A stretch of DNA of 64,000 nt from Amia ocellicauda (Eukaryota; Chordata; Actinopteri; Amiiformes; Amiidae), in NCBI RefSeq assembly GCF_036373705.1, contig NC_089864.1, positions 3,935,001-3,999,000 on the forward strand. Direction: 5' to 3'. The notes below the pieces were generated by a model that worked only from the letters and a program-made list of their open reading frames with translations, was not told the origin of the DNA and searched no databases. The translations under genes were made by a program, and so were the position numbers. This document shows, piece after piece, positions 58,675-64,000 of the stretch. Position 1 is the first letter of the stretch. Every line of letters starts with the position of its first letter.

Positions 58675-59424
58675 CATAAACATACACACACATACATAAA
58701 CACACACACAACATGGGAAATTCACTCTGGAGTGCTGTCCTGCCCCACCCACAGCCCCTGCTCCCCTGATGCCATGCGGTGACACACTGGTGGCATCCCA
58801 ATGCTGCCCACACCCTGGCCTTTTGGCTCGCAAAGCTGAGGGTTTACAAATCTGTGGTCAGCCCACACGAGGCCCTGCCATCTGTGCTGACTACACTGTA
58901 CCACACGTTACTGTACTGTATTGTACTGAACACCATGGAATTGCATTGTATACTGTGGTACTGTACTTTACACAATATGCTGTGTGCACAGTGTTGTATA
59001 CTATTGTCTGCCCTGCCGTGTATTATATTTTATACAACTGTACTGTATTGTACTGTTTTGCACTTTATTGTGTGGGACTGTGTTGTATTTGTCAAGTCTA
59101 CAACCACTCGTTGTCACAGGATGGTTCTAATGTACTTTCTGTTGCTGCTGCCCTGTGTTGTGAAATATACTTATCTCTCTTCCTCTTTCACTACTGCTTC
59201 AATCTCTCCAAATCAGTCCCTCTTTTTAACTTTCTTGTCTCACTTAATCCAGGTGAGATTAAAAAATGTCCACCCCCGAATACAAAATGGAAAATGAGGA
59301 AAGGAAAACAGGAGGCATAATTTCACACTCTAAAAAAGGAAAAAGAGCAAAGCAAAACCTCAATGGGTGGAAAAGGAGGTTTACAGAGAGCCTATATTTG
59401 CCAGGGCTTCATCAGGTGCGGGAG
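58102..59424. other. Upstream flank of the lta-like gene
   Basis: Contains a (GA)n run at 58627-58670, a CACATACATAAACA stretch, and a degenerate TACTGTATTGTACTG array at 58905-59085. The long ORFs over these are compositional. No exon supported. Confidence 0.5.
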
Positions 59425-59434
59425 GGGAAGTCCC
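59425..59434 (+). promoter_or_regulatory. NF-kappaB-like site upstream of the lta-like gene
   Basis: GGGAAGTCCC fits GGGRNNYYCC and lies 30 bases before a TATA-like CATAAAT. Confidence 0.45.
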
Positions 59435-59463
59435 TCCGCAGCGGAACTTCCAGCACTGCGGGA

Positions 59464-59470
59464 CATAAAT
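59464..59470 (+). promoter_or_regulatory. TATA-like box of the lta-like gene
   Basis: CATAAAT in the context GGGACATAAATGGCGC. It implies a start near 59495 and a 5' UTR of about 295 bases. Confidence 0.4.
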
Positions 59471-59789
59471 GGCGCAGTGGCCGACTTGCGCTCAGAGACG
59501 CGGCGGCACAGTTACACAGCAGGACAGACAGACACGGAGACACAACTCACAGCCGCAAGCCAGCAACTGAGAACTGCTTAAACATTAACGGAGATACCTT
59601 GTCGGAATAAAGACAGACAGAGGGAGAAGGTGCGAGGGACCGTTATTTTCTATCAATTAACCAACTGCAGGAGTTCAATCAAGGGGACGGCTTCTGTGAG
59701 ACAGAGAGACACACGGGACAACTAGGCATCTTCAAAGAGTACAGCCAAGCAACCAACCTCAACTAAAAACAGACACCATCATACTGATC

Positions 59790-62034
<2,245 letters not shown>

Positions 62035-62850
62035 AGATGTCCACATATGTATTCGGACAGATACAGCACAGCGTCTATATATGTCTATATATTTATATAT
62101 ATATTGAAGCAGTGTGCGCCTATGTATATACATAGAGAGATAAAGGGCAGTGTGTCTATGTGTTAATTTATTTAGCTAACTCTTGTTTTTGTTTTTTGGC
62201 CTCCCGTGCATAGAAAGTATTCACACGGCACCCAACTGTGGTGCAGACGCTGATGTGAAACACTACCTGTTCTGAACCAACGAATGACATCGGAATGTAC
62301 CAGAAGTTACAAGCACCTTATTCCAGTAGACCATCATTTTAATCTTGTTTAAAAAAAAACTGACAAAGCAATTAAAACAATTATGCTAAATTTAGCTTAA
62401 TTAGAACTGGGATGAGTTACTCTGCTTAGGGACTTGTATGTGATGACATTGGGGCATCATACATTGTTTTATAATATTTGTATTTCGCATATTTATTAAT
62501 TTACCTGTTTAGTCTCCAGACTGAACATTTTGTGAGAATAATTACCATAAAAAAGTTAATTGCTTAAGCAATCTGATATTTGAAGTTACTGTTTCATATT
62601 GAAATATGTCAGGACAAGCTTTATTTATTTAAATATGTGGTCTGTTCACTTGTATTTTTATTTATTATTCAGAGTATTATTTAATTATTTATTGTGGGTG
62701 TTATTTATTGAAGTTTTATTGTTAAAAACTGTTATTGTGTTTTACTATTTTGCATTTGCTGTGAAATGTCAACAAAGTATATTTATTTAAAACGTTATTT
62801 ATTTTTTGATACTGTCATCTGAAAAAATAAAGAATATTTATATCTATATT
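62035..62850 (+). promoter_or_regulatory. lta-like gene 3' UTR with AU-rich elements and polyA signal
   Basis: Several ATTTA clusters (62619-62636, 62655-62720, 62778-62810) precede AATAAA at 62826-62831. This is a typical unstable cytokine mRNA 3' end. Confidence 0.72.
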
Positions 62851-64000
62851 TAAATTGCTTTCAGATGTGTTGCTGTTGTTTGCTGGTGGTCTGTTGTGGC
62901 ATTCTTGTTGCCGCAGTTGTGTTTACTGACAGAAACAGGGCAGAAGAAGTTTAGAAAAGGTCTTTGTTTCAGGTGTGACTGGGTTAATATTGCAGTACAT
63001 CGGGACTGAATGAATAAGACTGCACAGATATGGGAAGAGAGGGGGAGACTGAGAGAGATAAGGGAAAATATGGTGTGTTTGTGTGTGGGTGTGTACAGCA
63101 TCTATATTGTTTAGAGCATTACCTCACCAATCTCACTGCCACGCTCCTTCCACCGGCACTCCTGGGGGGTCACTGAACACCAGACACCTACAGCGGCTCG
63201 GTGAGGTTATCACCGGGGGACGAGGGAACTTCCCAACCTCTGGTCCCACACACAGCGCAGGGCACCAGTGAGACGGGGAGAGTGAGTTAGAGGGGTGGAA
63301 GACAATGGAGAGGAGAAAAGATGTGGAGTGAAGGGGGAGGCGGGGGAGAGAGTGGGGGGTGAAAGAAGCTGTTGGAGAGACGGATGGACTGGGAGAGGTA
63401 GAGATACTGAGAGGGGAAGGTGCAAGGAAGAGAGATGCAAACAGAGAGAGGGGGGAGCGGCAATGGATCTTCATGGGACAGAGTCACATAGCTAGTCTGC
63501 ACAGTCATCAAACACACTGATAGAACATGTGTGGGCTCTCCTCAACCTGTTGCGGTAACCCCCACTCCCCATCTATACTGGGGTGTGAGTGTGGTTCCAG
63601 TCTATTTACTCCTGTCAGGTATCTTTGTCCATTTGTTTTTTAGGAGTTCATATACAGCGATAAAAAGAAAAACATAATAATAAATATAGATGTATAGTTT
63701 TAGTCTAGATGATGTCCATCAATCTAATTATATTGGAATGAGTATGCGCGCTTTATCATCACTGTAAGTGACAAAAAAACAGAAAGCAAATAAAGAAGAG
63801 AGTGGAATAACACCGTGCATGGAGCAGTTTCCATCTGATTGGAAAGAAAAGAGAGAGAAAAACCCTGAGAAAACAAAAGTCCAGAAAACATTACTGTACC
63901 AAAATCTCAAGCTGTTTACAGTTTCGATTGCTAATGTTTGTTGTATTGTTTTAAATATCTGGGATCAGTCATCGTTTTGATGCAGCGCAGTAAGTTTGAG
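62851..64000. other. Downstream flank without recognised gene
   Basis: 63280-63465 is GA/GGG-rich. ORFs are short and unsupported on both strands. Confidence 0.5.

Noticed and set aside
58201..58782. 193-codon ORF upstream of the lta-like gene
   Set aside because: It ends in (RE)n from a GA microsatellite and has no family motif. The hydrophobic middle comes from T/G-rich DNA.

Overview
The window looks like ray-finned fish nuclear DNA. Genes are split by GT-AG introns and scattered through long non-coding stretches. The DNA holds many di- and tetranucleotide microsatellites, several Tc1-like DNA transposons of fish type, palindromic MITEs and CR1/L2-like LINE fragments. I cannot name the species. 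An early-branching lineage (gar, bowfin or sturgeon type) is only a guess, from the interspersed repeats and the three-gene TNF cluster. There are no prokaryotic features and I saw no RNA genes.

The genes that matter are three tumour necrosis factor superfamily (TNFSF) ligands, all on the plus strand. Gene 1 (17230-25826, 7 exons, 238 aa) is a divergent ligand whose stalk is built from several tiny phase-1 exons; its orthology is open. Gene 2 (52678-54883, 4 exons, 225 aa) is a clear TNF-alpha (tnf). Gene 3 (59790-62034, 4 exons, 269 aa) is a lymphotoxin-alpha/TNF-N type paralogue. Genes 2 and 3 share exon phases (0,1,1), a cytoplasmic I-V-[VI/V]-R-E motif, AU-rich 3' ends and canonical polyadenylation signals. 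All three have an NF-kappaB-like decamer just upstream of a TATA-like box, and a CT-rich microsatellite in the acceptor of the exon coding the first beta strand. The layout resembles the LTB/TNF/LTA cluster of the tetrapod MHC class III region.

Region by region: 1-1.75 kb may hold the 3' end of an unrecognised plus-strand gene (two or three exons and a polyA signal). 1.75-17 kb is non-coding, with a MITE, a broken Tc1 copy, a LINE remnant and a large inverted repeat. 17-26 kb is TNFSF gene 1, whose last intron holds a Tc1 copy nested in an older Tc1 remnant. 26-28.4 kb is unique and partly CpG-rich, with CTCF-like motifs. 28.4-33.6 kb is a nest of at least four Tc1-like families, including two apparently intact transposase ORFs and a patch matching the gene 1 splice-acceptor region. 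33.6-52 kb is microsatellite- and minisatellite-rich, with one more intact Tc1 copy (37.0-38.2 kb), a deleted Tc1 and a CR1-like fragment. 52-63 kb holds tnf and the lta-like gene, separated by a deleted Tc1 and a perfect hairpin. The last 1 kb shows no gene.
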